Counted from the stretch's first letter, positions 13,193 through 25,888 are shown. The stretch: 64,000 nt of DNA from Warburgia ugandensis (GCA_035236585.1 CP141132.1:53633880-53697879), one strand, 5' to 3'. Notes: a model not told the origin generated them from the letters alone. Made by a program: numbers and translations.

Positions 13193-14942
13193 AGCAAGCT
13201 ATGCTTGGTAGGGGATTCAAGAAGCATAATAATTTGACAGTATAATCTTAATACTTCATAATCCCATCATTCATACTCATGGATCAATCTCTTTACTTTG
13301 TCATATATGTACATCTTACACATACATATTGTATATATCATGCAAATATATACATGGTCAAAATTGTGAAAATTAGTTAATATCTCAAAACATCAATAGT
13401 CACACTCAGACACACTGAGTTGATCACTCATCTAGACTCTGCTAGAAAATAGTCCCTCATTTGGGTAGTATCATCACACTCAGCCACACTGAGTTGATAA
13501 AACATCCAGACTCTGTCGGGAAAATACTCCCTTATTTGGGCAGTATCCACATCTCATTATGCCATGCATCATAATGCAAAGTACTCAAAGGATTACTATG
13601 CTGCAATCTGATTCATACCAGCGCACTTGGATAACTACTTTCATACTCCACGGATACCAAATGTGAAAAATCATCTATGTCATGTCTATATGAGGAGACA
13701 AACTGTCACAGTGGTTGCCTTCCCATAATTACCCCACCTGACTCTTTGCCTCTCTTTGGGCACAGTATCATCATATATATTACATTTCAGAGAACGAGTG
13801 GTCAAACCCTCGTAACCCTCCTAGCATAGCATTCCCAGGCATACGCTTGTTTAAAACAAAAACCACAACCCTCCTTGCTTGTATATAAAGTATTATTTTA
13901 CTTATCAAATGTCTTTTTTGTTTATATCATCATCCTTGTATTTTGGTATTCTTATACCGAGGATAGGATTTCACTTCAAACTTAAGGATCATCATTTACA
14001 ATGAATGATACCCATGTTCATGTAAGTTTAGGGATCACCATTCTATATGAATGATTCTCATGTATTGATTTTTATACTTATCATACAATTTGTCTATTTT
14101 TCTAAGGCTAGAATACCTTTCAGTTCCCCATTCACTTAGATTTTCCTCAATTCTAACTTAACCATTTCATATGTGTTTTGGTTGGATCATAAGGGTTTTC
14201 AATGGATTTAATACAAGTATTTACATTATACTTGTCAACATTTCCAAACATAAGATCATGTATTTCTCATGTAGATGCATTCATAAAATCCTCCTACCTT
14301 CAAGTAGTGATTCATGTCTTCAAGTCTTTCATGATCCTCATTGACGTATGAAATCTGTAAATCCATACATACTGTCAATATTTATACAATCTGAATAATC
14401 TTATATATTTTTTTATCATATCTATATTCTTTGTTTAATCTTGTCCTTTGATATAAAGGATATAGATCTTTTGTCGTATCAGGATCTATCTTCCTTAGAT
14501 AGTGTCTATCCTATTGATCAATAGATCTAATGGTTAGAATGATCTTCTAATCTTTTAGATTTAAGTATTTTTTATTCTAAGTCTTTGTGTATAATTCTTT
14601 GATCTTAATCTTTAATAGATCCTTTGATCAACAATTTATACTTATTTATAAAGATGAAGGGCTTAGATCTTCTATCATTTAGTTCTTCTTTGATCTAAGT
14701 CTAGTTGTTTGATCATCCCCAAGGAGGATGATCTTGGTTCTCTTCCTTGAATCATATTTGATCAAGGGTTGGGATTTTCTATCTAGATTTGTCTACAACA
14801 TACATACATGGATACATAATATAATACGACATTAAGATTCTTATTGTTCTTTATCATTCAAGATCCTATGGATCTTGTTTGATCATCCTTATCTTACTTA
14901 CAATTTTAATTAAGATTAAATAATTTACTAACCTTTTATGCT

Positions 14943-14997
14943 CTTATTACTATTATTATTATTATTATTATTCAACCAGTTAATGTTTTACTGGTTG
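14943..14997. repeat. (ATT)n microsatellite and CAACCAG/CTGGTTG hairpin, second A LTR
   Basis: This is the same layout as at 7186-7245, with arms at 14973-14979 and 14991-14997. Confidence 0.7.
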
Positions 14998-16369
14998 AAG
15001 ATAACTTATTTCATCCTAAGTCTAGACTGCTCCTCTTATTTCCAATTAGCTAAGGCTTACTAGCTGAATGGTTGAACACAAAGTAGTTACTTCAAAACTT
15101 ATGTAAGGACTATTAGAGACCACCCTTAACCACTATGTTCACCATTCACTAGAGTGACCATAGCTCAACCTTTCATAAGGTTCCTATGAGCATTTTAACC
15201 CTAAGTACTCTTTCTAATTGATTTTAATTAAATCCATGAACATTTAAAATGTCAGTCATAGGGTTTATTATTCTCCTAGTTTGGGCCAAGGATTTGATAA
15301 TCCTTATATTGTCCTACTAATTATAGCCCTTACTAATATTAAGTCAAAGTCATTCACTCATTTTAATTATCCATGAATGTCTATATTCCATTAGTTTACA
15401 TTTTTGGTGATTTATGTTCAATATATCTTAACAACCACTTAACATTTGAATCTACTAATGAAATTTGACAATAAATAAATCATAAACTTTAAAGCATAAA
15501 TCTAATATAAATTTAATCACTATTTATACTAACATGCTTCCTATGAATGTAACTTAACCTAATGAAATAAAACTATACTTAAACTAGCATGATCCGAAGT
15601 TATGAAATACAAGAAATTTACCATAAATCAAATGGAATCATGCTAAAATCTTAAATTTAAACTACCATGGCCCTAAGACAATTAAATCTACGAACCTATT
15701 ATAATAATCTAATAACATATAGAGCATAGCATGCTAACTTTTAAGAATTATACTATCATGTTCCTAATTTATAACATAAATCACATTTGCAATTCTATTA
15801 TCAAATAAAAGACAAGTAAACTAATTAGATTAAGATTACTAGAAACTTTTACTTATGATCCAACCATTAGATCTTTGATTTTTTCCTTTTAATCAAGGGT
15901 TTTAATTACATTCAGGGTGTTAACTCCATTAAGATCCAAACATCATATCCACTTGTTTTTGTCACATTTAATCCATAATCTAACTGGATTTCAGCATAAT
16001 CCCATTCATACAACCCATCCAAAGGGCTGATCATGCTTGATCTTATTGATCAAGTGGGTCCCTTTGTATTTTTAGGGTTTTTCTACCATAAAGGGTAGAT
16101 TCCTCATTTTATGTTAGATCTGTCAAAATAAATAATGGATATTACTTCATTTCAACATTATATCATCATTGCATTAGATCCCAAGATCTGATCATCTCAG
16201 ATCTTGAAGATCATGAAAATTGGAAACTTAATTCCTAAAACCAGAAAGTTTCTTAAAGCATTTTATCTATTTTATGATTTTAGAGAAAATAGACATTACA
16301 AGCTTTTCATAGCTTCTTTCTAATCTTAATTTGGAGTTCAAATTGGTCCGATGGTCTAGATTTGATCTA

Positions 16370-16569
16370 GACCTAGTGGAATGGACGACTTGATTAGTCA
16401 TTCAGAGCAAGCTAGTCAAGAAGAACAGTCAGTGCCTCCTGCACCGAGACAAATGTCGTAACGCATTCCTTGGACCAGCACTGTCGCACAGTCAATTCGT
16501 CGGGACGCGTCTCCGTGCGACGTCTCCGTGCGACGTCCCCAGGATTTGATCTTTTTAAAAAGATCAAAT
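16370..16569. other. GC-rich island with 13-bp tandem duplication and perfect palindrome
   Basis: This is the island equivalent of 8540-8790. It contains gtctccgtgcgac twice in tandem (16509-16521, 16522-16534). Just after, 16544-16569 is a 26-bp perfect palindrome with half-site ATTTGATCTTTTT and no loop. Confidence 0.65.
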
Positions 16570-17207
16570 TGTCATTTTCAACCATCCAATCAATTCCTTT
16601 TGAATAAAAAGCTCAAAACTTGATTAAATTGCATGAAAATTTTTACCTAGGGTTTTGGACCCTTCTGGATCCATTGGACAGCTCAAATTTTCCATATGAG
16701 CCCTCCATCATCCAGAATTTAAGGGTTCTTATCATTACTTGATTTTTATTATTTTTAACATAAACTAATTTCAAAAAATTAAAAATTCTATAAATTAACA
16801 TGAAATAAGTTTGGAAAGAATTTTCACCTACCTGATTGGTGAAAAACGTAGGTTTTGTAGCCTAATTTAAAAGAATATGTACTTGATGATAAGATCGCCC
16901 AAGAACTGCTTGTCTTGTGATATCCTATTATTTGAACCATTGGATCTTGAAATTTATTTTGTGGTTTTTTTGATAAGGTAGTCTAGGACAATATGAATAG
17001 TGAAATTTGTGAGATTTGATTTGGAACAGAGTTGTTAATTGAATTTAGGTCACTTGTTCCAATTAGAGAGAGGAAAGAGAAGATGAAAGAAAAGAGATTT
17101 TTGGAAGTTTTGGAAATTTGGGAGTGAATCTAGATTTGGTTTTATCGGATAAGCAAGATAATTTTTTGGTAAATTTTATGAACATTTTTGTAGGATTTTT
17201 GGGGGTG

Positions 17208-17217
17208 TATTTATAGA
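17208..17217 (-). promoter_or_regulatory. TATA box of element A right LTR
   Basis: The sense strand reads TCTATAAATA, identical to the left LTR copy and in the same context. Confidence 0.6.
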
Positions 17218-17628
17218 TGTTTTTGAATTTTTCATAATTACTTGTAATAATTATGTTTCAATTCTTTTGAATATTAAATCAACATTGGATCCTCCACTAC
17301 CACCTCCTTCTCCACTATCAGCTAGTAGTAGTTTGACCACTCACTACATTTTTTTTTTTGCCTTTGGATTCATTTGTGGGCCCCTTGTGGGCCCCATGGA
17401 GGTGTGAAAGGACCATTTTGCCCTTTTATAGAGAAAAATCCATTTTATTCTCCCGAACTCAGAATTGAGTGTACTTAGTAGCGTTGGAATTGTATTTTTG
17501 AATACATTCTAAATTTTTATGTCTTATATCTTGGTTATGGGTAAAATTACTATTTTACCCTTTTATTCATAAAAATGGAGAAATTTAGGGATTTTTCATT
17601 TTTACTCAGAATTGAACGTACTTTGTGT

Positions 17629-18208
17629 CATGTTGACAGAGCAAACAAACGAAATGGAAGCTTCCAACAATGTATAGAGGTTATTTCAAAAACTATAAGG
17701 TTTTTTTAGACCTTACTTTGGTTATGGTTTATGAATTGTACTTTAGTATGATTTATTTTGTGATCTGGATGTGAGAATATGGACTAATGTTGGATGTGAT
17801 GGCTGTGTATGGATAAAACGTAGGTAAGTTTTTCATATCTTGAGTTCTTATCCACCATTGAAATGTATGTTTTTATCAAGTATTGTATTTGATTTGGATG
17901 GAAGGGTATGGAGACTAAGTCTCCTAAGTGTCATGTCATGTTATTGTATTTATCAGATGATTGTCGTATCACATATTTTATATGCGATGGTCCAAAATAC
18001 AAAGGAGACTATTGAATTTTTGGTAGAATTGGGGATATCATTTCACTATTAAATCCATGATTTTGTGGTTGCATGACTCCCAAAATTTTGAAATAAATGC
18101 TTTTTATTAGAGTTTTTTTAGTCAATTTTAAAATCAAAATTTTAAAACAAGGATCTCGACATTTCAAAAATTGGTATTATATTGTTTTCTAATACTCGAG
18201 ATGTCATA
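17629..18208 (+). mobile_element. Element B 5' LTR, last part
   Basis: The LTR resumes at about catgttgaca and aligns with 25776-25888 and 29565-30032 of the 3' LTR (shared 'atttcaaaaactataagg', then the 'ctttagtatgatttattttgtg' region). It ends gatgtcata, where the 3' LTR ends gatgtcaca. It contains no copy of solo LTR C and so provides the empty-site sequence for that insertion. Confidence 0.8.
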
Positions 18209-18211
18209 GTT

Positions 18212-18223
18212 TAGTATCAAAGC
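18212..18223 (+). other. Primer-binding site of element B, tRNA-Met type
   Basis: TAGTATCAAAGC differs by two transitions from TGGTATCAGAGC and lies just after the LTR end. Confidence 0.75.
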
Positions 18224-19761
18224 CCATTCTAATCCATCACAGCCATTCCAATAAATCTAGAAGTCACATATAGTCCATTGAGTGAGGCGAATTTTTAATT
18301 ATGAGTTATAGAGATAACTCATATAGGGGATGTTGATGATTGTGAAATAATTGATACCATGATTATTGGCAAACATTCTTTAGTAAAGATGAGACATTAA
18401 TTTTTATATGAGTACAAGGAAATGAACTATTAGGAAAACTGTGTGATTCTTATAATATATAATTTAATAGAGAGTATAATTGATAATTTCAAATGAGAAC
18501 TTTATTATATGATAGAAGATCCATTCATATTGACTACCCTATGATAATTCAAGTCCTAAATTGGATAGTATATATAAACATATGAAGAGGGATAATGATT
18601 ATTATATGCAAATAGTGAGATAATAATGAAAAAGGGATAAGAATGACAACAATCAAAGAGAACTCGGGAAATTCAAAGAATTTCAGTGTTAGTCAAATGG
18701 TAGTTAAATGAGTTGAAGAATAAAACTATGGTAAAAAAAATCATTGAAAATGTGATAGATAAGATTTTAAATGTTCTATGGTGAAAATTAGTAAAAACTT
18801 GATAAAGTGAATTCCTAATGTTTCTATGGATGAATTACAAGAACTATGAGACAAAAATTTATGAGTTCTTTTGCATATTGAAATATTGATAACCAGTCAT
18901 CAATTAGTGAATGCTCATGTATTATTGTGAGGATTCTATTTATGAATTGGAGACACAAAGTACTTGGTGGATATAACAACTATTTTACAATAATAACTAA
19001 TAGTAATGTTGTAATCAAGCAGTGAGTAAGGAATGATGTCGAACAATTCCTTAGTTAGTGGAATGGATGGTAGAAGAGGTTGATTTGAATATCACACTAT
19101 ATATGAATATTTGATAAGATTGGTTATTTAATTCCAAATAAGAGGTGCCTATCATATGATGTGAATCAAGTAGAGAGAGATGCTAATTGAAGTGGATATG
19201 GAGAAAAGATATTGTTTTAAGGATAAAGTGAGATGAAAATTTATGAGTTCTTGTGCATATAGAAGTATTGATGACAGTCATCAGCTAGGAGTGAATGCTT
19301 ATAAATTATTCTGGGAGTTTTAATTATGGTTTGAAGTGTATATTGCCTAGAGGACATGAAAACTATTTTATAAGAGAAATTCTTAAATAGTAATGATTTT
19401 GTAATGAATCAACTAGGAAGAAAGACAAATGAAGTGAATGAGGTAAGATAAAATTGACTATAATTGATTTACATTCAACACTAATAGTGATGATATTGTG
19501 GTTTCTAATAACAATGGAAGGTTATTATTAAAGATCAGTTTCATTAGATGTGAGATTGGTAGAGTTGTAAATGATTTTGCTTGATATGACCATGAAGTAA
19601 TTCATTAGTTTAAGAAAGTGATATGCTGGAGGTGAGAACATCAAGAATATAATTACGAATCATTGAGAAGACATATCCCTCCATTACTAAAACTATTACT
19701 TAGAAGGCTCTTTGAAAGGCTTGCAATGATCAGTACCTTTACCTTTTGAGCAGCTAATGAT

Positions 19762-19764
<3 letters not shown>

Positions 19765-19794
<30 letters not shown>
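19765..19794. repeat. (GA)n microsatellite
   Basis: About 15 uninterrupted GA units inside the decayed interior of element B. Confidence 0.9.
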
Positions 19795-19797
<3 letters not shown>

Positions 19798-19895
19798 TAG
19801 ATGGTTTAGTAGTATTGAATTGGTTTATACAATTGAGAAGATTTGTCCCTAACTCCTTCACCATGGAAAAGGAGACTGTAAATAGATTATGATAT

Positions 19896-19945
19896 GTTAA
19901 CACATGGATTGAGGAATCAAGTGATATGTTAACACATGGATTGAG
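19896..19945. repeat. Short tandem duplication in element B
   Basis: The phrase tgttaacacatggattgagg occurs at about 19896 and again at about 19927, a recent-looking tandem duplication of about 31 bases. Confidence 0.7.
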
Positions 19946-20238
19946 GAAATAGATACAGTCTCTACATTAGAGAAGGATTCTCTTAGGACCAGGGCTGACC
20001 GTAAAGCCTCGAACATGGGTCGTTTGAGTCAAGACAATAATGGAAGAGACCCTTTCCATTGCCAATTATCAAGGCCACTAAGCTAATGTTATTTGAGCAG
20101 GCAATGTTAGGATGTGAATAAAAGAAGCTGCACTAGTTACAAGGACAAGCACCTAGATAATTATGACCTAGAGTTGGTATACCACCACAATAGTAGTAAT
20201 AGCATCAATAGCCTCCACTATAGTAGCAATTCTTTTAA

Positions 20239-20280
20239 TGTTTTGACTATGGAGAGTCAGGGCATATCTTTAGAGATTGT
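20239..20280 (+). pseudogene. Gag zinc knuckle remnant of element B
   Basis: The reading CFDYGESGHIFRDC fits the retroviral CX2CX4HX4C knuckle, except that the second cysteine is tyrosine (tat for tgt). It marks the C-terminal end of gag. The flanking frames are broken by stops. Confidence 0.7.
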
Positions 20281-20929
20281 CCTAAAAGAGAACAAGTCAG
20301 ATAGATTGACATTAGACACAGGGTAGAGATGAGCCCACATTGGCAGTGATAAATTTTTGCCATTACTTAGAGATAAGTACAAACCTCAACCCAAGTTGTG
20401 GAAGGTACTCTTTGATTTGCTGATAGACATGCCAGAATACTCCTTGATATAGAATCTAGTCATTTTTGTACTTTGTGTATTGGCACCTTAATGGATATGC
20501 CTGAATATATAACAATCTTTGGGTTGGATGTTATGACACTAATGAGAGAGTTATTGGAATTTGTAAATACTCCCAAGGGGTATTGGTGGAGATAATGATT
20601 GAGATGATGAATCTCATCCTACTGATATGATTGATTAAGATGTCATCCGTGGGATGGATTCTATTTACTGAAGAACAGTTAATTGCTGTGAGAAGAAGAA
20701 TACCTTTAGTATACCTGGACAACGATTGACTTCACTCCTGAGTGGGAAGGAGCATTACTAAAGTTTGTGTTATTTTTTCCTTAAAGGCAACACTATAGTT
20801 TTTTTATGTGTTGAGTCCTTATTAGTGTAATAGTGAATGATAGAGCGCGACCATAGATTGAGCACACAAATGATGTGTGAGAACATACAATCTTTCCTGA
20901 GGAGGTTCTAGGATTTTTTGATGCGGGAG

Positions 20930-21700
20930 ATTGATATTGACATTGATTTAGCATCAAACATAGTACCATTTTCTAAGGTGCCACACAAGATGGCCCCAGT
21001 TGAGTTGGAAGGGTTCTAACTACAGAAGTTAACTAATGAGGGTTCATTAGACCTAGTGGGTCATCATAGGATGCAATAGTCTTCTTCATGAGGAGAGAGA
21101 TAGATCCTTATTGCTATGCCTAGATTTCCATTTGTTTGAGAGCATAATAGTGGAGAACCAATATTCTCTATCGTGTATTGATGATCCACTTGATCAACTT
21201 TGAACGGTGCATGATATTTGTGGAAATTAATTCGAGGTCTGGTTATCACCAACCGAGGAGAGTGAGTAAGATGTCTTTAAGATGATTTTTTAGAACTTGT
21301 TATGATTAATACGAGTTCAAGATGATACTAATTGATAGAACCAATGCACTAACAATATGTATGGATATGATGGGCTAAATTTTTAAATGTTACTTGGATG
21401 AGTCATGATTATATTAGTGGATGATGTTTTGGTATACGTCATAGCATGAAGGACCACAAGAAATATTTGTGCATTATTCTGAGTATCTTAAAGACTCATC
21501 TCTTATTGTGAATTTATGTAAGTATGAGTTATGGTCAAAGATGGTGAATTTCCTTGACCACTATACCTCTGTTGATAGAGAGGTAATTTATTGAGATTAT
21601 GATGGGCTGGGATTAGCCAAATTGGTAGCTAAAGTTGATAGTTTTCTCAGTCTGTGAACTGTTATAGTTGAGTTATTGAGTTCTCCAGGATTGCAGTGAC
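20930..21700 (+). pseudogene. Reverse transcriptase remnant of element B (Ty3/gypsy)
   Basis: Segments of a Ty3/gypsy RT can be read across frame breaks. KVPHKMAPVELEGF (20973-21015) matches the conserved start of the domain. SLSCIDDPLDQL (about 21164-21200) matches the usual [10 protein letters not shown]. The catalytic box survives as VDDVLVY at 21417-21437. NLCKYELWSKMVNFLDHY (near 21510) matches the KCEFW...FLGH motif. Stops and frameshifts occur throughout, so no protein can be made. The order and plus-strand orientation agree with the LTRs. RNase H and integrase could not be recognised in 21700-22460. Confidence 0.8.
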
Positions 21701-22465
21701 ACAGATGTTGTTTTGTATTTCATATGTAAACTTGATTTCTCACCAAATGAGAGGTATGAGAGAGATGTGTGTTTTGTATGAGATTATTTTCTTATGTGTA
21801 ATCAGTATTTGATTTATGACTTATACTTGTGAGTAGCTGATGAGGGTGGCCTAAGAGAGCAACTGATGAGGGTAGGTACAAGAGGGACTGGCAAGCTTCT
21901 AGGTGGCAAACTTCTAGGTGATAGGCTTCTAGGTTCTTATAGTATAATCATGCTATGGATTGGTTTTGTTTGGCATAGATTGCCTGTTGATGAACAGATA
22001 TGCTCTGGTTTTGATTGGCATATATTGCCTGTTCATGAGCTGATATACTATGGTTTTGATCACTATACTTGGCCTATTGGTGAGGTAATGTGCTCTGAAA
22101 TAGATTTGGCATAAAATTGCCTATATATGAGTTTAAGTACTCCAATTTTTGTTGATATGGTGATTTTACTTATACTAAAGTTGTACACAAACAATTAACT
22201 CTTGGATGAGAGTATGGTTTATGCTAATTGTGTTATATGTGGTTGTGACATTTTTTAATCATAATATGAGTTATTTGATTTGAGATGGTTTGACAAATAT
22301 ATCGATTTATATATATGATTTGTTATTAGAGGGGATGACATGGAGTGGAATTGTATATGGATGTTGACTATGGAATTATTGGTATTATTAGTAGATCTTG
22401 TGAGACAGGATACTTCTAAAATTGTTTGAAGAATAACATGGAAAGAATTTTGAGGACGAAATTCC
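21701..22465 (+). other. Element B interior, unrecognised 3' part
   Basis: This should hold RNase H, integrase and tail, but it is far too short for all of them (about 0.75 kb), so most of pol is deleted. Near 21955-22100 a phrase of the type 'tggttttgattggcatatattgcctgt(t/c)gatga' repeats four times at about 55-base spacing, an imperfect tandem array. Confidence 0.5.
21950..22120. repeat. Imperfect tandem repeat, about 55-bp unit, in element B
   Basis: About three to four units share 'ggttttg...ggcata.attgcctgttgatga'. They translate without stops from 21866 to 22111 but resemble no known domain. Confidence 0.55.
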
Positions 22466-22477
22466 AATAAGGTGGGA
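22466..22477 (+). other. Polypurine tract of element B
   Basis: AATAAGGTGGGA lies immediately before the LTR start TGTAAGAACC and is preceded by the typical chromoviral phrase gaggacgaaattcc. Confidence 0.85.
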
Positions 22478-25400
22478 TGTAAGAACCCTCAATTTTGGGT
22501 CATTTTCTATGTATTAGATTATAATTTTGATACAGAGAAAATTAGAATTTAATTCCACAGAAATTGAGTTCTATGAAAATGACCTCCTTGTAAAACTCAT
22601 AATTTGGACTTAGAACTATCAAATTTGGAATGTATGAATCGTTATGATTCCAACAACACTAATTTTGCACAAAATGAACATCAAAGTAGGAAATTGTTTG
22701 AATTTTACTAACTAGGGGGGACCAAAATTAATATTGACACCTGTAGTCATTTGAGAGGGGACATGACAGGTGAATTGCCACATGTCACCTGCCCATCCTC
22801 CCCCTTGCATTGATATAGCTTGAGATGAGAAAGAAAAAGTGGGAGATTCATAATATTTTCCCCCTATAGCACGTAGTTCCCTTCTCTATTGGGTTTTCTA
22901 TCACCTCATTTCCCTCCTCAGAATTTTTCTTATCTCTGGTGATAAAAGAAACCTAAGTTGGCTTTCACCTGTGGTCGGCCACTCCCCTCTCTTCAACATA
23001 AAGCCCTTTCACTGGCATCTTTTTCCCTCTCTCCGATGCTAACAAAATCCTAGATCGGGTTTTCACTAGTGTTGCATGAAACCCTCCTCATTTACAACTA
23101 GCATCGCCCTTCTCTCTCTGCCATTTTTCTTATAACCCTTTTGGGTTTCTCAAGTTTGCGCCTAAGGCAAGACACCCGCCTACTATGCAATGCAGGAACC
23201 AAGCCCTACCCCCCACCCCGCTTGCTTCTCCTTGTCTATTAGGTTTGGGTAGCAATGAATAGATTGGTCACCCAGTTTTTGCCCTACCCTTTTTCTGTTA
23301 CCAGCTTCGCCAGCCCATAGGTGGGCCAATGACGTAGGACCCATTCACTCCATTTCCCCTTATTGTGATTGGGCTCATGTGATGGCACCACCACAACCAC
23401 CACTGACCACCAATCTCCTCTCTCCCTTGTTTCCTTTGTGCTAGCAAATTAAGTCACGTTGACTCACTAAGTCAACATGCTCCCAACTCATTTTAGGGAG
23501 TTGAGTTGACTCAACTAACCTTATTAAACCCTTGCATTTGATGCTTGATTCTGACTAATCCAGGAAGAATCTCAAAGATTCAAGATAACCCTCATGATCT
23601 TTGCAATGGAAGGAACAATACCCATCTTTTCATTCATTGATCAGGAAAGATCCAATCGTCAATTTGATCAAATCATTGATTGAACTCCAGTTCTTCTAAT
23701 CTAAGATGATTTGACATAATTTTTTGATCTGAACAGTCTATTATGATCCTCAAGAAGTGTAGATAAATATCCTTACAAGATATTTTGGATATGAAACATT
23801 AATGGAGATGATTTAACCAATCTTGGTCAACGAATGAGATCAATTAAAGATTTGGGTATAAAATTGGATCAAATTCTATGATCACTACCATTTGGACTAC
23901 TTGATTAGAATAATTGGTTAGAATTACTAAATTATTATTTGATTTGGGGTGATCAGGTGAAGAATTTTGACTAAACCAATATGGATTTCTGAAATCAGGC
24001 ACAGTTGAGGCAATTGGTGGACAATCTGATCAAGCAAACAGCTGAATGTTATCCAGATTTATTTGTACGATGTAAGATTTCTATATGAATCATTTGATTG
24101 GTTAATTTGACTGTGATTATATAATGATTGAGCATGAATTCTTATAATAATGCTGGATTAGTTGATTTAAATGATAAATTACCAAGGATTGATGTCAGCT
24201 GAGCCTAGTAGCTATGAAATATGCTATGATATAATTAAGAAGAATGACTAAATGGTTATGAGTGGACCCAATTTAGTATGATATGAATTATAAGCCAATT
24301 GGTTGGGTCCCACCTTAAGATTTCAGGGTTGGGAATCATTGGAATGTCTTGAACACGACATATTGGAATACAAAAACATAATGTTGTGTAATTAAGAATC
24401 CAACTTAGATAAATTAGATTCGAAGTATGACTGGATGTGATATGTATCCAGGTGATGGAACTATGGTGGACAGCACTAGAGTTGGGTCTGACTATTTGGA
24501 AGGTAAAGATAAGTGGTACTTTGTCTGAGGGAGGTGACCACATTTAGTATTCTATGATTTTATAAATTATGATTATTTACTAGATGACTTTATTTATATG
24601 GACTGTGTGATGCATGGATATGTATGCCAAACCCATGATTTCCTTATGATTATTCAACAAATATTGCCGATGTGTATGCTACTTTTTAATGTGTATGATT
24701 TATGTACTGTTTCTTGATATGTTCTATGTTGCATCGATTTGATTAATTGGGGATGTTATACGTGGACTTCGATGCTTGATTTTCATTACATTAAAAATAC
24801 TTTATTGACTTAATTTTGTCCAAGATGGTTATGCATTGATTATTGATACTTTGTTTCATGTTTTTGGTGATTTATGAGTAGTGTTTTTGCCCATTGGATG
24901 CTATGCTTGGAGGGTCATAGGGTTGGCCACCCGCCTTTCTGAGTATATGGATGATAAACACCCGCCCTGATATGTGGGCAAACTACATGTATTTATGATA
25001 ATCATGGGCAGCCCACCCACGCCGTCTGACCAACTCTCATGCCTTGGAGGACAGTAGTCTCATGTTCTGGTATCAACAGTGAGTGGCAGTGGTTGATACC
25101 TTAGAGCGGTTACTATTGCAGCATAGCAATCCATGCACTTATTCTGTGTGCTCTTGTAGAATGATACATGGGAATATTTATATCTTAATATACCCACAAC
25201 ATGACAATGTACCCCTAGTGTGAAGCTAATATGAGTGGCCAGATGTGGGTGAGCCTACAGGCTAAGCACGCTACCTAATGTGCAAGCTATAGGTGAGGGT
25301 CCTAGGGTTTTGTATGAGTACTCATGATTAGATATGAGAGTGTGGTGGGACACTCTAGGGACATGGTTGACTTGCATGCTGTGGCTTTTATCATATGCAT

Positions 25401-25718
25401 TCATGCCTTATTATGATGGATTTGATTGAAATTGGTTTTATTAGTTGGATGAGCATGCATTGTTCATTGTTATGATTACAGTGGTATTTAAATATTATAT
25501 TTTGATATTTATGCGCAAAACCATATCCTCATTGGTTTTCTGTAAGTGATTCTGACTTATTATTCATGCATCATTTCCTTCTTGATATCTAATGATTCAA
25601 CCTTTTATATGAATGTTTCATATCCATGAATTTTATTAGAAACTTAGATCTTTATATGTCATACTACATATACTTTAAATTGATATTAAATGTTGTCACC
25701 TACACAAGTGTTTTCTTG

Positions 25719-25747
25719 CTAAGCATTAAGTTGGTTTGCAATGCCTC
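25719..25747 (+). promoter_or_regulatory. Conserved LTR hairpin (B family)
   Basis: The arms are AAGCATT and AATGCCT, with one weak position, preceded by TTGCT and followed by CAG. This is the same position class and flanking words as the hairpins in A, E and F, about 0.6 kb from the LTR 3' end once C is removed. Confidence 0.55.
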
Positions 25748-25883
25748 AGATACAAAAAGTAGCGGCAGGTTTGACATGTTGATAGAGGAGACAAAGGCAA
25801 TGGCTCTTCTAATGATGTATAGATGATATTTCAAAAACTATAAGGCTTGTTCAAACCTTACTCTAGTTATGCTTATGGGATGT

Positions 25884-25888
25884 ACTTT
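25884..25888. repeat. Target-site duplication of solo LTR C, left copy
   Basis: ACTTT here equals 29560-29564 on the other side of C. The uninterrupted 5' LTR of B (near 17740) reads tgtactttagtatg, confirming a single ACTTT before insertion. Confidence 0.95.

Larger units (their letters stand above)
6977..17631 (-). mobile_element. Element A: truncated large-LTR retrotransposon with non-coding interior
   Basis: In sense (minus) order it has 5' LTR 12741-17631, primer site 12727-12738, interior 12740-9971, polypurine tract 9983-9971, and 3' LTR 9970-6977. Both outer ends are lost: the left LTR lacks about 2 kb of its 3' end and the right LTR lacks about 170 bases of its 5' end. No target-site duplication remains. 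The interior shows no gag or pol motifs, so this is best described as a LARD-like non-autonomous element. Which autonomous family supplied its proteins is unknown. The tRNA-Met-type primer site and LTR ends suggest a chromovirus. Confidence 0.8.
12741..17631 (-). mobile_element. Element A 5' LTR (about 4.9 kb, 5' end lost)
   Basis: The plus strand starts TGTGATGACTCC next to the primer site. It aligns with solo LTRs A2 (39600-44153) and G (36723-56203). Together these show an LTR of roughly 4.6-5.1 kb. Landmarks, from the 3' end inward, are the hairpin at 13157, a conserved module at 13600-13830, the (ATT)n block at 14943, the GC-rich island at 16370 and the TATA box at 17208. The right border near 17630 is a deletion junction with element B. 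Confidence 0.85.
18224..20238 (+). pseudogene. Element B gag region, heavily decayed
   Basis: By position this stretch should hold gag, since the zinc knuckle follows it and the primer site precedes it. I could not follow a capsid domain through the many stops and frame changes. There are near-repeats inside it: 18836-18930 and 19230-19310 share the words 'aaaatttatgagttcttttgcatat' and 'cagtcatca...gtgaatgct'. This points to an internal duplication of about 400 bases. A (GA)n tract lies at 19765-19794 and a short duplication at 19896-19945. Confidence 0.5.
22478..25888 (+). mobile_element. Element B 3' LTR, first part
   Basis: The LTR opens TGTAAGAACCC and matches 4566-6976. It includes the roughly 0.9 kb (24857-25776) lost from the 5' LTR, and this lost part carries the shared 'ggccacccgc' module and the LTR hairpin. 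It is interrupted at 25888 by solo LTR C. Total LTR length without C is about 3.88 kb, close to the 3.89 kb of related solo LTR E. Confidence 0.85.

Noticed and set aside
21866..22114. 82-codon open stretch in element B
   Set aside because: It is produced by an imperfect tandem repeat of about 55 bases, not by a protein domain.
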